Source of the DNA: Sulfurimonas aquatica
Lineage (GTDB): Bacteria; Campylobacterota; Campylobacteria; Campylobacterales; Sulfurimonadaceae
DNA: 64,000 nucleotides
Direction: 5' to 3'
Assembly (NCBI RefSeq): GCF_017357825.1
Contig: NZ_CP046072.1
Span: 1 to 64,000 of the forward strand
In this document: positions 1 to 11,181 of the stretch, in pieces
How positions within the stretch are numbered: the first letter of the stretch is position 1
Layout: the number at the start of each line of letters is the position of its first letter
Translations under genes and position numbers: made by a program
Notes under the pieces: model-generated
Told to the model about the DNA's origin: nothing
The model's database searches: none
The model's input: only the letters and a program-made list of their open reading frames with translations

Positions 1-79
1 AGTTATTCACATATCTTTAACCCTAATTTATGCAATATGTTTGTACTATTCACATATATATTAATTAACAAGGTTTTAT
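1..79. promoter_or_regulatory. DnaA boxes upstream of dnaA (left part of origin)
   Basis: TTATTCACA at 3-11 is a consensus-type DnaA box, and CTATTCACA at 46-54 matches it with one change, in the same orientation. The stretch between is AT-rich. AAGG at 70-73 is the ribosome-binding site of dnaA, six bases before its GTG start. Helicobacter pylori is known to have a bipartite origin flanking dnaA, so these boxes plausibly form the left half of an origin and an autoregulatory site. The window opens inside this region, so more boxes may lie before base 1. Confidence 0.65.
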
Positions 80-1387
80 GTGAATATAGGTCAAAAAGTT
101 TTAGAATCATTAAAAGAAGAGATCAGTGAATTAGAATACAAAAGATATATCAAGCATCTGCACTATGATGAAAAAAAATCTACTTCTGATTTAGCAATAT
201 TTTATGCACCCAATGCGCTTGTAGTAAACTGGATAAAAAATAAATACACAGAAAAAATTTCTCACCTATTTGAGGTTAAGTCAGATTTAAAAGTAAAAGT
301 ACAAATAACGCTAAAAAATAAAATTGAAAAAAAATCTTCTAAAAAAAGCATTGAAGTAAAAAAAGGAAGCACTCTTTTAAATCCATCTCATTCGTTTAAC
401 AACTTTATGGTTGGTGGCTCCAACCAGTTTGCTTATGCTGCTGTAAAGAGTGTAAGTGAAAGTGCTGGGAAGATTTATAACCCACTTTTTATCTATGGTG
501 GTGTTGGACTTGGAAAAACTCACCTTATGCAGGCTGCAGGAAATGTCTTTTTGCAAGAAGGCAAAATAGTTATATATACTTCAGTAGAGCAATTTTTAAA
601 TGATTTTACACGCAGTATTAGAAATAATACCATGGAGCGTTTTCGTGAAAAATATCGTAAATGCGATGTTCTATTAATAGATGATATTCAGTTTTTAAGT
701 AATAAAGAGGGTATTCAAGAGGAATTTTTTCATACCTTCGAAGCACTTAAAGGTGATGGAAAACAGATTATATTTACAGCAGATAAACATCCAAAAAAGA
801 TAGCAGGACTTGAAGCACGTCTTCAAAGTCGTTTTGAATGGGGGCTTGTTGCTGATATTCAACCACCTGAGCTTGAGACAAAAATAGCCATTATAGAAAA
901 AAAATGTGAAATCAATAAAGTAAAACTCTCAAAAGAGATTGTTAATTATATTGCAACTGTTATAGAGAGTAATGTGCGTGAGATAGAAGGCATTCTTTCA
1001 AAACTACATGCCTATTCACAACTTATGAATATAGATATAGATTTAGAGTTTACTAAAAACGTTTTAAAAGATCAACTCCATGAAAAACGAACAAATCTTT
1101 CAATGGACACTATTACAGAACTCGTAGCAAAAGACTTAAATATAAAACCAAGTGAAATCCGCTCTAAAGGGCGTAGCAAAAACATAGTTTACGCTAGAAG
1201 AGTTTCCATCTATATATGTAGAGAACTAACACAAAACACAATGCCACAACTTGCTAAGTACTTTGGTATGAAAGATCATACTGCAATTAGTCATACTATT
1301 AAAAAAATAAATGATTTAATACAAGATGATGAAGATTTTAAAGTAAAAATAGAAGAACTAAGTAACAAAATAACATCCCTCTCTTAA
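80..1387 (+). CDS. dnaA: Chromosomal replication initiator protein DnaA
   Basis: DnaA, 435 residues, a normal length. It binds DnaA boxes and opens the origin in its ATP form. Visible parts are an N-terminal helical domain (about 1-90, Lys-rich linker to 97), an AAA+ core with Walker A GGVGLGKT at 140-147 and Walker B LLIDDIQF near 198-205, and a C-terminal helix-turn-helix domain with the family signature DHTAISHTIKKI. The start is GTG: the ATG two bases earlier (78-80) runs straight into TGA, while AAGG at 70-73 is well spaced for GTG at 80. DnaA boxes lie on both sides of the gene, which fits an origin and autoregulation. Confidence 0.98.
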   Translation: MNIGQKVLESLKEEISELEYKRYIKHLHYDEKKSTSDLAIFYAPNALVVNWIKNKYTEKISHLFEVKSDLKVKVQITLKNKIEKKSSKKSIEVKKGSTLLNPSHSFNNFMVGGSNQFAYAAVKSVSESAGKIYNPLFIYGGVGLGKTHLMQAAGNVFLQEGKIVIYTSVEQFLNDFTRSIRNNTMERFREKYRKCDVLLIDDIQFLSNKEGIQEEFFHTFEALKGDGKQIIFTADKHPKKIAGLEARLQSRFEWGLVADIQPPELETKIAIIEKKCEINKVKLSKEIVNYIATVIESNVREIEGILSKLHAYSQLMNIDIDLEFTKNVLKDQLHEKRTNLSMDTITELVAKDLNIKPSEIRSKGRSKNIVYARRVSIYICRELTQNTMPQLAKYFGMKDHTAISHTIKKINDLIQDDEDFKVKIEELSNKITSLS

Positions 1388-1417
1388 ACTTTATACCTGA
1401 AATCTATTAAAAAAAGA

Positions 1418-1423
1418 TATAAT
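1418..1423 (+). promoter_or_regulatory. -10 element, likely dnaN promoter
   Basis: TATAAT at 1418-1423 follows an A-rich stretch in the dnaA-dnaN gap and points to dnaN. Transcription would begin near 1430, inside the DnaA-box cluster, so DnaA could influence dnaN. Campylobacterota sigma-70 promoters typically lack a clear -35 box, as here. Confidence 0.5.
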
Positions 1424-1429
1424 TCTAAA

Positions 1430-1560
1430 AGTGAATAAGCGTGAATGAAACTCTAAGCATTCATCACGCTGTAAATGTACAAGTAGTAGGGCTTTGAATA
1501 TCCTTTTCACGTATTCACTACCCCCTACTACTACATACTAAAATTATAATAATTATATAG
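1430..1560. other. Putative oriC: DnaA boxes, GC cluster, DnaA-trio and AT-rich unwinding element
   Basis: The 183-base gap between dnaA and dnaN holds DnaA-box-like sequences. On the minus strand they are TTATTCACT (1430-1438) and TCATTCACG (1440-1448). On the plus strand they are CTTTTCACG (1503-1511) and GTATTCACT (1511-1519), in tandem. Straight after the tandem pair come five C (1521-1525), then CTA CTA CTA (1525-1533), then an AT-only run to about 1559. Box pair, GC cluster, trio and AT-rich DNA is the order known for the basal origin-unwinding system. GTAGTAGGG (1483-1491) and CCCTACTAC (1523-1531) form a 9-base inverted repeat around the tandem boxes. Origin function is inferred. Confidence 0.75.
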
Positions 1561-1570
1561 GGAATTTCAT

Positions 1571-2638
1571 ATGATAATAACTATTTCTAAATCAATTATA
1601 GAAAATATACTCATTCATGCAGGACCTTTTTTAGAAAAAAAAGATACTTCACAAATAACTTCACATATTTATATAAATGCTTCAAATTCAACTCTAACTA
1701 TAAAAGCTACTGACTATGAAATAGGATTTTTAGTTACAACACAAAATGTAAATATAGAAAAAGAGGGTAGCATTACCGCTAATGGTAAAAAGTTTTTAGA
1801 TATTGTTAGAATACTTAAAGATGGTAATATAAACTTAGAAGTAAAAAATGATATGCTTCATATCTCTCAAGCTCATTCAAACTTTAAATTACCTACATTC
1901 TCATTTAATGACTTTCCAGAATTCCCTTCTTATGAAGGTAAAGCACGAATATCAATAGAATCACATACTCTAATAGAATCTCTTAAGAAAATAACGCCAG
2001 CCATAGATACAAATAACCCTAAATTTGAATTAAATGGCGCATTAATAGATATAAAAACTGATAGTATTAATTTTGCATCTACAGATACAAGAAGATTAGC
2101 AATTGTAACTATCAATAATGAAAGTGAAAATGAACTCTCAATAATCATTCCTAAAAAAGCAATAATTGAAATACAAAAACTCTTTTTTGATAATATTGAA
2201 CTTTATTATGATGATACAAATTTAATTATACATTCAGAACAATATACTTTTTTTACAAAACTAATAAATGGAAAGTTTCCTGAATATTCAAGAATTATTC
2301 CTAAAGAGATTAAAAATTCACTAATTCTGCCAAAAGCTTTAATGATAGACTCTATAAAACAGATAACTACTATTTCTACAGACGTTAAAATTACGTTTTT
2401 AAATGAGTTGATCACATTTGAGAGTTTAAGTGATGATAACATTGAAGCAAAAACAGAAATAAGCCACTCCACAGGTTTTAATGAGCCTTTTTCAATTGCT
2501 ATAAACTCAAAATATTTATTAGATTTTTTAAACTCTATAAACTCTTCAGAATTTAATATCGGACTAAATGAAGGTAATTTACCTTTTATATTAAACGATG
2601 AAAACTTCAAAACAGTTGTAATGCCTATCGTTATTTAA
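1571..2638 (+). CDS. dnaN: DNA polymerase III beta subunit (sliding clamp)
   Basis: Beta clamp, 355 residues, the usual length for this phylum. It forms a ring dimer that tethers the replicative polymerase and serves as a docking platform for replication and repair proteins. The three-domain clamp pattern can be followed, including TDTRRLAIVTI in domain 2 and the C-terminal VMPIVI end that fits the VMPMRL-type end of the family. AGGGA at 1559-1563 precedes the ATG at 1571 by seven bases. It lies directly after the putative oriC, in the common dnaA-dnaN-gyrB order. Confidence 0.97.
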   Translation: MIITISKSIIENILIHAGPFLEKKDTSQITSHIYINASNSTLTIKATDYEIGFLVTTQNVNIEKEGSITANGKKFLDIVRILKDGNINLEVKNDMLHISQAHSNFKLPTFSFNDFPEFPSYEGKARISIESHTLIESLKKITPAIDTNNPKFELNGALIDIKTDSINFASTDTRRLAIVTINNESENELSIIIPKKAIIEIQKLFFDNIELYYDDTNLIIHSEQYTFFTKLINGKFPEYSRIIPKEIKNSLILPKALMIDSIKQITTISTDVKITFLNELITFESLSDDNIEAKTEISHSTGFNEPFSIAINSKYLLDFLNSINSSEFNIGLNEGNLPFILNDENFKTVVMPIVI

Positions 2639-2648
2639 TTAACGATAG
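2625..2648 (+). terminator. Hairpin across the dnaN stop codon
   Basis: CTATCGTTA (2625-2633) and TAACGATAG (2640-2648) form a perfect 9-base-pair stem with a 6-base loop. The dnaN stop codon (2636-2638) is in the loop. No U-run follows, so this is at best a weak terminator or an mRNA 3'-end stabiliser. Confidence 0.35.
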
Positions 2649-2691
2649 CTTACAAAATCCCCTATAAAACAAACTTTTAGATTAATTTAGA

Positions 2692-2697
2692 TAAAAT
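2692..2697 (+). promoter_or_regulatory. Possible -10 element of gyrB
   Basis: TAAAAT at 2692-2697 lies in the short AT-rich gap between dnaN and gyrB, about 42 bases before the preferred gyrB start. It differs from TATAAT at one position and no -35 box is visible. The call is tentative. Confidence 0.35.
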
Positions 2698-2699
2698 AA

Positions 2700-5054
<2,355 letters not shown>

Positions 5055-5063
5055 CAGCTATTA

Positions 5064-6458
5064 ATGCTATTACCACAAACTAAAGAGAGGGAGTACCGTT
5101 TTAGACTAGCTCTAAGAATGGGACTTCCTATCTTTGCTCTCATTATTGCCCTTGTATCTCACACTCTTGTAGGTAACTATGATACTCTAGAAAGCTCGTT
5201 CTATGTTGAATCTATTCTGCTTCTTGTCTTTAGCATCTATTTTATTTTATTTCTTATATATCGTGGTTATGATGTAAAAATAACAGATGATGTGACTAAA
5301 ACTTTTACACGTGAATATCTTTATAAACATATTAAAAAAAAGCTAAAACTTCAGGGTGATTACACATTAATACTTGTAAGTATTGATAACTTAAATGATA
5401 TAAATAGGCTTTATGGAATCAACAATGGAGATAAGGTTTTAGAAGAGATATCTCTTTGGATAGCTAATTATCTCAAAAGCCAAAAAATTGAAAACTTCCC
5501 TCTTGGACATATTAAAGGGGGAGATTTTATTTTAGGACTAGAGGGACTTAAAAGTGAGTTTACAACTATTTTAGACCTTATGTGTTTAAAATCTAGTGAG
5601 TTAAAAGTAGAAAATATAGAGATAAAAATCTCTGGCTCAATCATAGATACTGAGTACTCTAGAGATTTAAACTATTTGGTTGAAAATCTTTTTATATCCC
5701 AAGAAGAGAATAGAAACTCAAAAAATACTCAAGCATATGAGCATATAAATCCAAATGAATTAGAACTACTTGTGATTGATGCACTTAAAAATAGAAGCCT
5801 TACTATTATGAAACAAGATGTTTTTAAAAATAAGTCTGTAGCTTTTTCAGAGTGTTTTATAAAGCTAAAGGCCAAAAACTCAAAGCTTTTATATCCAAAG
5901 AGTTATCTAAAAGTTATAAATAAACTAGGTTTAAATATAGAATATGATTTGATGATATTAGAGCAAGTTTTACTTTTTGCTAGGCATTCACAGACTCCCT
6001 ATGCTCTTTCGATCTCTCCAACATCATTAAGAAATGAAAAATTTATTGCTAAAACGAAAGAGCTTTTAGAAGAGTCCTATCAAAAAGTTATTTTTATTTT
6101 AAGTGAGCAAGAGTATTGTTCACATATTAGTAGATATAATAGCATTCTAAAATCTCTTCAAAAAAGTGGAGTTTTAATTGCTATTGATAGATTAGGAGCA
6201 ATTCATACAAGTTTTTTATATTTAAGGGAGCTTGATGTTGATATAGTTAGATTTGATAGTTATTACTCAAGTAAAGAGAAATTAAAAGAGAATGAAAATA
6301 TTATTGATGGCTTTAACCTGATGGCACATGAAAAAGGGATAAAGAGCTGGATAAAAAATATAGAAGAAGATGAAAGTTTTGAACTTGTAAATAAAATGAA
6401 TATAGACTATAAGCAAGGAAAATATCTCTCATCTTTACAAGAAATTTATGCAAGTTAA
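5064..6458 (+). CDS. Membrane protein with degenerate GGDEF and EAL-like domains
   Basis: 464 residues. Two membrane helices (about 18-37 and 48-66) are followed by a GGDEF-fold domain (about 75-225) and an EAL-fold domain (about 230-460). The cyclase motif is degenerate: HIKGGDF at about 149-155 has no GGDEF or GGEEF core. In the EAL part no EAL triplet is seen, and the usual DDFGTG motif is replaced by IDRLGA. I infer a catalytically dead c-di-GMP-related sensor or scaffold. It starts nine bases after gyrB with no clear Shine-Dalgarno, suggesting translation tied to gyrB, and is followed closely by queF. The exact function is unknown. Confidence 0.75.
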   Translation: MLLPQTKEREYRFRLALRMGLPIFALIIALVSHTLVGNYDTLESSFYVESILLLVFSIYFILFLIYRGYDVKITDDVTKTFTREYLYKHIKKKLKLQGDYTLILVSIDNLNDINRLYGINNGDKVLEEISLWIANYLKSQKIENFPLGHIKGGDFILGLEGLKSEFTTILDLMCLKSSELKVENIEIKISGSIIDTEYSRDLNYLVENLFISQEENRNSKNTQAYEHINPNELELLVIDALKNRSLTIMKQDVFKNKSVAFSECFIKLKAKNSKLLYPKSYLKVINKLGLNIEYDLMILEQVLLFARHSQTPYALSISPTSLRNEKFIAKTKELLEESYQKVIFILSEQEYCSHISRYNSILKSLQKSGVLIAIDRLGAIHTSFLYLRELDVDIVRFDSYYSSKEKLKENENIIDGFNLMAHEKGIKSWIKNIEEDESFELVNKMNIDYKQGKYLSSLQEIYAS

Positions 6459-6472
6459 TAGGAGAATTATAA

Positions 6473-6856
6473 ATGAAGTATGGTGAAAAAATAGTAAATG
6501 AGTTTGATGTAGAAAAAGATTTAGAGATATGGCCCAATGAGCATAAACGCGACTATCTAATAAAGATGACTCTACCAGAATTTTCTTGTCTTTGTCCTAG
6601 AAGTGGATATCCAGATTTTGCTACTATATATTTAGAGTATACACCTGATGAGTGGGTAGTTGAACTAAAGGCTATAAAACTTTATATAAACTCTTTTCGT
6701 AATAAACATGTATCTCATGAGAACTCTGCAAATGAGATTTATGAGCTTTTAGAGAGAAAGCTAAAACCAAAGTACATGAAAGTTGTAGCTGATTACAACC
6801 CAAGAGGAAATGTTCATACTGTTATAGAGATCGATAGTTCAAAAATGAGCTCATAA
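6473..6856 (+). CDS. queF: NADPH-dependent 7-cyano-7-deazaguanine reductase QueF
   Basis: 127 residues, a type I (single-domain) QueF. It reduces preQ0 to preQ1 in the queuosine tRNA-modification pathway in the cytoplasm. The catalytic Cys (C41) and Asp (D48) are in CLCPRSGYPDFA. The QueF substrate motif is seen as ELKAIKLYINSFRN at about 64-77, and the SHENSAN segment follows. A clear TAGGAGA ribosome-binding site precedes the ATG. It probably belongs to the same transcript as its neighbours. Confidence 0.95.
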   Translation: MKYGEKIVNEFDVEKDLEIWPNEHKRDYLIKMTLPEFSCLCPRSGYPDFATIYLEYTPDEWVVELKAIKLYINSFRNKHVSHENSANEIYELLERKLKPKYMKVVADYNPRGNVHTVIEIDSSKMSS

Positions 6857-6865
6857 GGAGCAGGT

Positions 6866-7309
6866 ATGTTTGGTAAAATATTATCCAAAAAGAAAAAAGA
6901 AGAGGCTAATCCAGTTAGAGAGAAAGTCTCAAAAATGACTATAACAGAGATGAAATCGTATGTTAGAGCACCTGATGTAGAAGAAGAAGATATCTATGAG
7001 GTTATGCGAAAATTGACTTTAGAAGATAAGAGTACGAAGCAGCTATACATTAAAAGTGATGACATGGATTCTAAAAAGAAAAAAGCTTTTGATCTTGTCT
7101 TACAGATATCTGGTAATGCTAAAGTTTCAGTCGACTCAATAGAGTTGACACAAAAGTTTTTAGAAGTCTATGCAGATATTCTAAAAGATTATGACACAAA
7201 ACATAAGGATATCTATATATCAAGAATAACAGACTCTATTGATGTCTCTTTAGGAATATTAGAGACACTTACTCAATTAAAGTCAAAAATGGATCTTTTA
7301 AAGCAGTAA
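6866..7309 (+). CDS. Conserved-looking hypothetical cytoplasmic protein
   Basis: 147 residues, not recognised. It has no signal peptide or membrane helix. The N-terminus is very basic (KKKKEE near 8-13), the middle is rich in charged residues, and the C-terminal two thirds looks helical, with a heptad-like ending (LETLTQLKSKMDLLKQ). AAGGAGCAGGT just before the ATG is a good ribosome-binding site, and the gene lies nine bases after queF. Its 3' end overlaps the convergent cca gene by 12 bases. Function cannot be assigned. Confidence 0.8.
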   Translation: MFGKILSKKKKEEANPVREKVSKMTITEMKSYVRAPDVEEEDIYEVMRKLTLEDKSTKQLYIKSDDMDSKKKKAFDLVLQISGNAKVSVDSIELTQKFLEVYADILKDYDTKHKDIYISRITDSIDVSLGILETLTQLKSKMDLLKQ

Positions 7310-8554
7310 ATCTAACTCTTTTTTTAACCAAGCTTTAGCCTCTTTATAGATGATAAACTTACCTTTTATTTGGGCATCATAGGCAAGAGCTAGGATTTGA
7401 GAAAACTTTATAGATGGCTTTAATCCAAGTTCAAGTAAATCTCTCCCTTTTAATAAAGGCTCCGCTTCTTTATTTAAAACACCAAGCTTAGATGCTTTTT
7501 CATATATCTCTTTAGACTTTTTTCTGTTTTTACTTAACTCGATAGCCTGTTGAAAGATTAAAAAAAGTTCTATATCTACTTTAGTTGCTAAAAGATAGAT
7601 ATCGTAATCTGTTTTTTGTTCATCAAGAGAGATGTTTTTATGTTTTAGCAAAGGAAATACTGACTCAAACAGTTTTACCTCATTTGTTAATCTTGATAAA
7701 AATATTTTTGAATCTCTCTCATTAAAGTAATAGCAAAGTACAGATAACATAAGAGTTATGTTTGTTTTGTTATTATTGATGGTAAATCTTTTTAGGTGGT
7801 CTATAGAGTTAAGAGTAGATAAAAATTCATCTTGAGAAAGCAAAGCAAACTCTCTGAAATAAGAAAATCCTCCCATCTCTTTAAGTAGTAAAAATCCTTT
7901 TGATGGTTTAGTAGACTTAAAAAAAAGTTTTTTTATTTCATCAAAAACTCTCTCTTTTGGAAGTTCATCTAAGAGAGACTCATTTATCATCGCTCTGCAT
8001 TTCATTAAAAGCATATCATCTATTTTTAGGTTAAATCTAGAGCTAAACTGAATAGCTCTTAAGACTCGTAGTGGATCATCAGCAAACTTTATAATGTCTA
8101 CTGCTTTTAATATTTTTAGTTTTAAGTCTTCTCTACCATTAAAAGGGTCTAATATTTTTCTCTCTTGTACATCGTAGCCAATAGCATTTATAGTAAAGTC
8201 ACGCCTGCTTGTTGCAGTTTTAAAGTCTAAGTGGTTTTCTACTAAAACATTAAAACCTTTGTGTCCTGAGGATATTTTACTTTCACTTCGAGGTAGAGAG
8301 AAGTCTATATCTAAATCCTTCAAAGTGAGTTTACACACCCCAAAACTTTTACCTACACTGTTAACCCTGCCAAACTCTTGTAGGATGTTTTCTAAATTTT
8401 CAAAGTTTTTTACGCCATAAAGTTCAATATCTATATCTTTAGAGTCAATATTTAAGATTTTATCTCGTACATAACCACCAATAATTATGGGTTTTATGCT
8501 AAATTTCTTTAGTTTATCAAAGATTTTTTCTAAATTATTTGGATAATCAATCAT
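7298..8554 (-). CDS. cca: CCA tRNA nucleotidyltransferase / poly(A) polymerase family protein
   Basis: 418 residues, class II nucleotidyltransferase. It is expected to build or repair the CCA end of tRNAs. The catalytic head is complete: IIGGYVRD at about 24-31, the metal-binding DIDIE at about 40-44, RRDFTINAIGYD and the DDPLRVLRAIQF nucleotide-recognition motif. No HD phosphohydrolase motif is evident in the C-terminal half. CCA-adding and poly(A) enzymes share this head, but as the only such gene here CCA addition is the more likely job. Its 3' end overlaps the convergent upstream gene by 12 bases. Confidence 0.9.
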   Translation of the reverse strand: MIDYPNNLEKIFDKLKKFSIKPIIIGGYVRDKILNIDSKDIDIELYGVKNFENLENILQEFGRVNSVGKSFGVCKLTLKDLDIDFSLPRSESKISSGHKGFNVLVENHLDFKTATSRRDFTINAIGYDVQERKILDPFNGREDLKLKILKAVDIIKFADDPLRVLRAIQFSSRFNLKIDDMLLMKCRAMINESLLDELPKERVFDEIKKLFFKSTKPSKGFLLLKEMGGFSYFREFALLSQDEFLSTLNSIDHLKRFTINNNKTNITLMLSVLCYYFNERDSKIFLSRLTNEVKLFESVFPLLKHKNISLDEQKTDYDIYLLATKVDIELFLIFQQAIELSKNRKKSKEIYEKASKLGVLNKEAEPLLKGRDLLELGLKPSIKFSQILALAYDAQIKGKFIIYKEAKAWLKKELDLLL

Positions 8555-8724
8555 AGTTCACTTTTTTTAAAGATAAATATTTTGTTTTTAGAAAATAATA
8601 ATATTTCTATTTTTCTTTGAATAATAAAAGATTATGCTTTTATTATAATGCTTAAGAGTGTGTAATTACAATTTTAACATCTAAGTATATCACTTATTTT
8701 ACAAGTCTCTTATATTTATTTGGG

Positions 8725-8730
8725 TATAAT
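8725..8730 (+). promoter_or_regulatory. -10 element of typA promoter
   Basis: TATAAT at 8725-8730 with TGGG just before it lies in the 251-base gap between the divergent cca and typA. Transcription would start near 8737, leaving a leader of about 70 bases. The rest of the gap is AT-rich with no other feature that I can name. Confidence 0.6.
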
Positions 8731-8805
8731 CGCGAAAATAATTGAGATGCTCTGTTTTTAAGTAGAACACTCTTCTAGAAAATCTTTCCCAAAAAGGAAA
8801 CCCTA

Positions 8806-10608
8806 ATGCAAAAAATTAGAAACATCGCCGTAATCGCTCACGTTGACCACGGTAAAACTACACTCGTTGATGGACTGCTAGAACAGTCTGGTACATTTGG
8901 TTCACATGAAGCACATGATGAAAGAGCTATGGATAGCAATGACTTAGAAAAAGAACGTGGAATTACGATTCTTTCTAAAAATACAGCTATTCGCTATAAA
9001 GACTATAAGATTAACATTATTGATACTCCGGGTCACGCTGACTTCGGTGGTGAAGTTGAACGTGTTCTTAAAATGGTTGATGGTGTTTTAATTCTAGTTG
9101 ATGCTTATGAGGGTGTTATGCCTCAAACTAAGTTTGTTTGTAAAAAAATGTTAGCACTTGGTAAAATGCCAATCGTTGTAATTAATAAAATTGATAAACC
9201 TTCTGCTGATTGTGACCGTGTTGCTGATGAGATGTTTGACCTTTTTGCAGATATGGGTGCTACAGATGAGCAACAAGATTTCCCAATCATTTATGCTGCT
9301 GCACGTGATGGTATAGCAAAACTTGATATGGATGATCCTGATGGAAACTTTGAGTGTATATTTGAGACTATTTTAAGTCACATACCTGAACCAGAAGGTT
9401 CTCCTGATAATCCACTTCAATCACAAGTATTTACACTTGATTATGATAACTATGTTGGAAAAATCGGTATTTCTCGTATTTTCAATGGTACTGTAAATAA
9501 GGGTGATAACATCATGCTTGCAAAAGCTGATGGTGAATTTGTTAAAGGTAAGATTACTAAACTTATTGGTTTTCATGGTCTTAACCGTATGGAAATTGAG
9601 CAAGCTGAAGCTGGTGATATCGTTGCATTTGCTGGTATGGAGACTGTTGACGTTGGAGATACTGTTTGTGATCCAGTTAATCCAGTTGCACTTGACCCAA
9701 TGCATGTTGAAGAGCCAACACTAACAGTTGTTTTTGCAGTTAATGATTCTCCACTAGCTGGTAAAGAGGGTAAACACGTAACTTCAAACAAACTTCGTGA
9801 GCGTTTAGAGTTTGAGATGAACACTAACGTTGCTATGAGACTTGAAGTTGTTGGTGAGGGTAAATTTAAAGTTTCAGGTCGTGGTGAGCTTCAGATTACT
9901 GTTCTTGCTGAAAATATGCGTCGTGAAAACTTTGAGTTTTCTATCTCTCGTCCTGAGGTTATCAAAAAAGAGATTGAAGGTGTTAAGTGTGAGCCATTTG
10001 AGCATTTAGTTATTGATGTTCCTGAAGAATTATCTGGTGGTGTTATTGAGCGTCTTGGTAAGCGTAAGGCTGAGATGAAGTCAATGCTACCAATGGGTTC
10101 AGGTTTCCAAAGAATCGAGTTTGAAATTCCTGCTCGTGCACTTATCGGTTTCCGTGGTCAGTTTTTAACTGATACTAAAGGCGAGGGTGTAATGAATCAC
10201 TCTTTCTTAGAGTTCCGTCCATTTAGTGGAACAGTTGAATCACGTTCATATGGTGCACTTATCTCTATGACTCCAGGTTCAACTCTCGCATTCTCACTAT
10301 TTGGTATTCAAGATCGTGGTGTTCTTTTCATCGGTGTTCAGACTGAAGTATACGAAGGTATGATTATTGGTGAGCACTCTCGTCAAAATGACCTTGTAGT
10401 TAACCCTATTAAAGGTAAAGCACAGTCAAATGTACGTTCATCAGGTGCTGATGAAGCTATTAAACTTATTCCACCTCGTGATATGTCACTAGAGCGTGCT
10501 CTAGAGTGGATTGAAGATGATGAAATTCTTGAGGTTACACCTAAGTCTATTCGTATCCGTAAAAAATTCTTAACAGAAGCAGAACGTAAACGTAACTCTC
10601 GTAAGTAG
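8806..10608 (+). CDS. typA: GTP-binding protein TypA/BipA
   Basis: 600 residues, ribosome-associated translational GTPase of the EF-G family, linked in other bacteria to ribosome assembly and stress or low-temperature growth. The G-domain motifs are complete: AHVDHGKTT (G1), RGITI (G2), DTPGHADF (G3) and NKIDKPSAD (G4). Domain II, the EF-G-like domains III and V, and the TypA-specific C-terminal domain follow, including [18 protein letters not shown]. It is preceded by a TATAAT promoter and followed by two strong hairpins. Confidence 0.97.
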   Translation: MQKIRNIAVIAHVDHGKTTLVDGLLEQSGTFGSHEAHDERAMDSNDLEKERGITILSKNTAIRYKDYKINIIDTPGHADFGGEVERVLKMVDGVLILVDAYEGVMPQTKFVCKKMLALGKMPIVVINKIDKPSADCDRVADEMFDLFADMGATDEQQDFPIIYAAARDGIAKLDMDDPDGNFECIFETILSHIPEPEGSPDNPLQSQVFTLDYDNYVGKIGISRIFNGTVNKGDNIMLAKADGEFVKGKITKLIGFHGLNRMEIEQAEAGDIVAFAGMETVDVGDTVCDPVNPVALDPMHVEEPTLTVVFAVNDSPLAGKEGKHVTSNKLRERLEFEMNTNVAMRLEVVGEGKFKVSGRGELQITVLAENMRRENFEFSISRPEVIKKEIEGVKCEPFEHLVIDVPEELSGGVIERLGKRKAEMKSMLPMGSGFQRIEFEIPARALIGFRGQFLTDTKGEGVMNHSFLEFRPFSGTVESRSYGALISMTPGSTLAFSLFGIQDRGVLFIGVQTEVYEGMIIGEHSRQNDLVVNPIKGKAQSNVRSSGADEAIKLIPPRDMSLERALEWIEDDEILEVTPKSIRIRKKFLTEAERKRNSRK

Positions 10609-10617
10609 TCGTTACTT

Positions 10618-10675
10618 CTTACATGTCACACAATGTGACATGTAAGTCTAAGGGTTTAAAGATTTAAACTCTTAG
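10618..10675. terminator. Double-hairpin bidirectional terminator between typA and cytochrome gene
   Basis: Two adjacent hairpins lie between the convergent genes. The first is a perfect 13-base-pair stem, CTTACATGTCACA (10618-10630) with 10634-10646, and a 3-base loop. The second pairs 10648-10660 with 10663-10675 (13 base pairs including one G-U) around a 2-base loop and is followed by TTTT on the plus strand. The second covers the stop codon of the minus-strand cytochrome gene. It probably ends transcription from both sides. Confidence 0.7.
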
Positions 10676-11151
10676 TTTTGGCACTGACCTTTTCCTTGAC
10701 CCCTAGCATTAGCACTATTTTTCCCTTGACCTTTTCCTTTCATGCTTTTAGTATTATTACAATTACCTCTACCACAATCTGGACTTGATGTAGATATATT
10801 AGATACTAACCAGTTTGCAACTATGTCTAGTTCAGCTTCAGTGATATTTTCTTTTTGAGAGGGCATAACGCCAAATCTTCTTACACTTCTACATACTGCT
10901 TTATCTGCTGTGGGGTTCATTGTAAATGATTTTATATGAGAGAGAAGCTCTTCATCACTTTTCATAGCTTCTCTTAGATGAAATATAACACCTTGTATTG
11001 GCGGAGCAAGCATAGTGGACATATCATCCGGTCTTTGCATGGTATGACAGAGGGCACATTTGTTTGTAAATAGCTCTTCACCTGAAGATGCCAAGAGTTG
11101 AGTATATGTTAATGAAAGAGAGAGAGTTAAAAGTAGGCTTGATAGTTTCAT
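10672..11151 (-). CDS. Periplasmic monohaem cytochrome c with Gly/Lys/Gln-rich tail
   Basis: 159 residues. A signal peptide (about 1-21, cut near LLAS) is followed by one haem-binding motif CALCH (C32, C35, H36). M96 in RFGVMPSQ is the likely distal ligand, and the C-terminal helix ELDIVANWLV is typical of class I cytochromes c. Unusual extra cysteines lie at 87, 126, 131 and 157. After residue 125 the protein ends in a low-complexity tail rich in Gly, Lys, Gln and Asn. It is the last gene of the minus-strand envelope cluster but has its own TATAAT upstream. It is probably an electron carrier; the partner is unknown. Confidence 0.88.
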   Translation of the reverse strand: MKLSSLLLTLSLSLTYTQLLASSGEELFTNKCALCHTMQRPDDMSTMLAPPIQGVIFHLREAMKSDEELLSHIKSFTMNPTADKAVCRSVRRFGVMPSQKENITEAELDIVANWLVSNISTSSPDCGRGNCNNTKSMKGKGQGKNSANARGQGKGQCQN

Positions 11152-11181
11152 GGTAATAAATCCTTATTTTATATATAGTAG

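Noticed and set aside
2206-2610. Minus-strand frame of 134 codons inside dnaN
   Set aside because: Complete overlap with a well-supported essential gene, no ribosome-binding site and no recognisable product.
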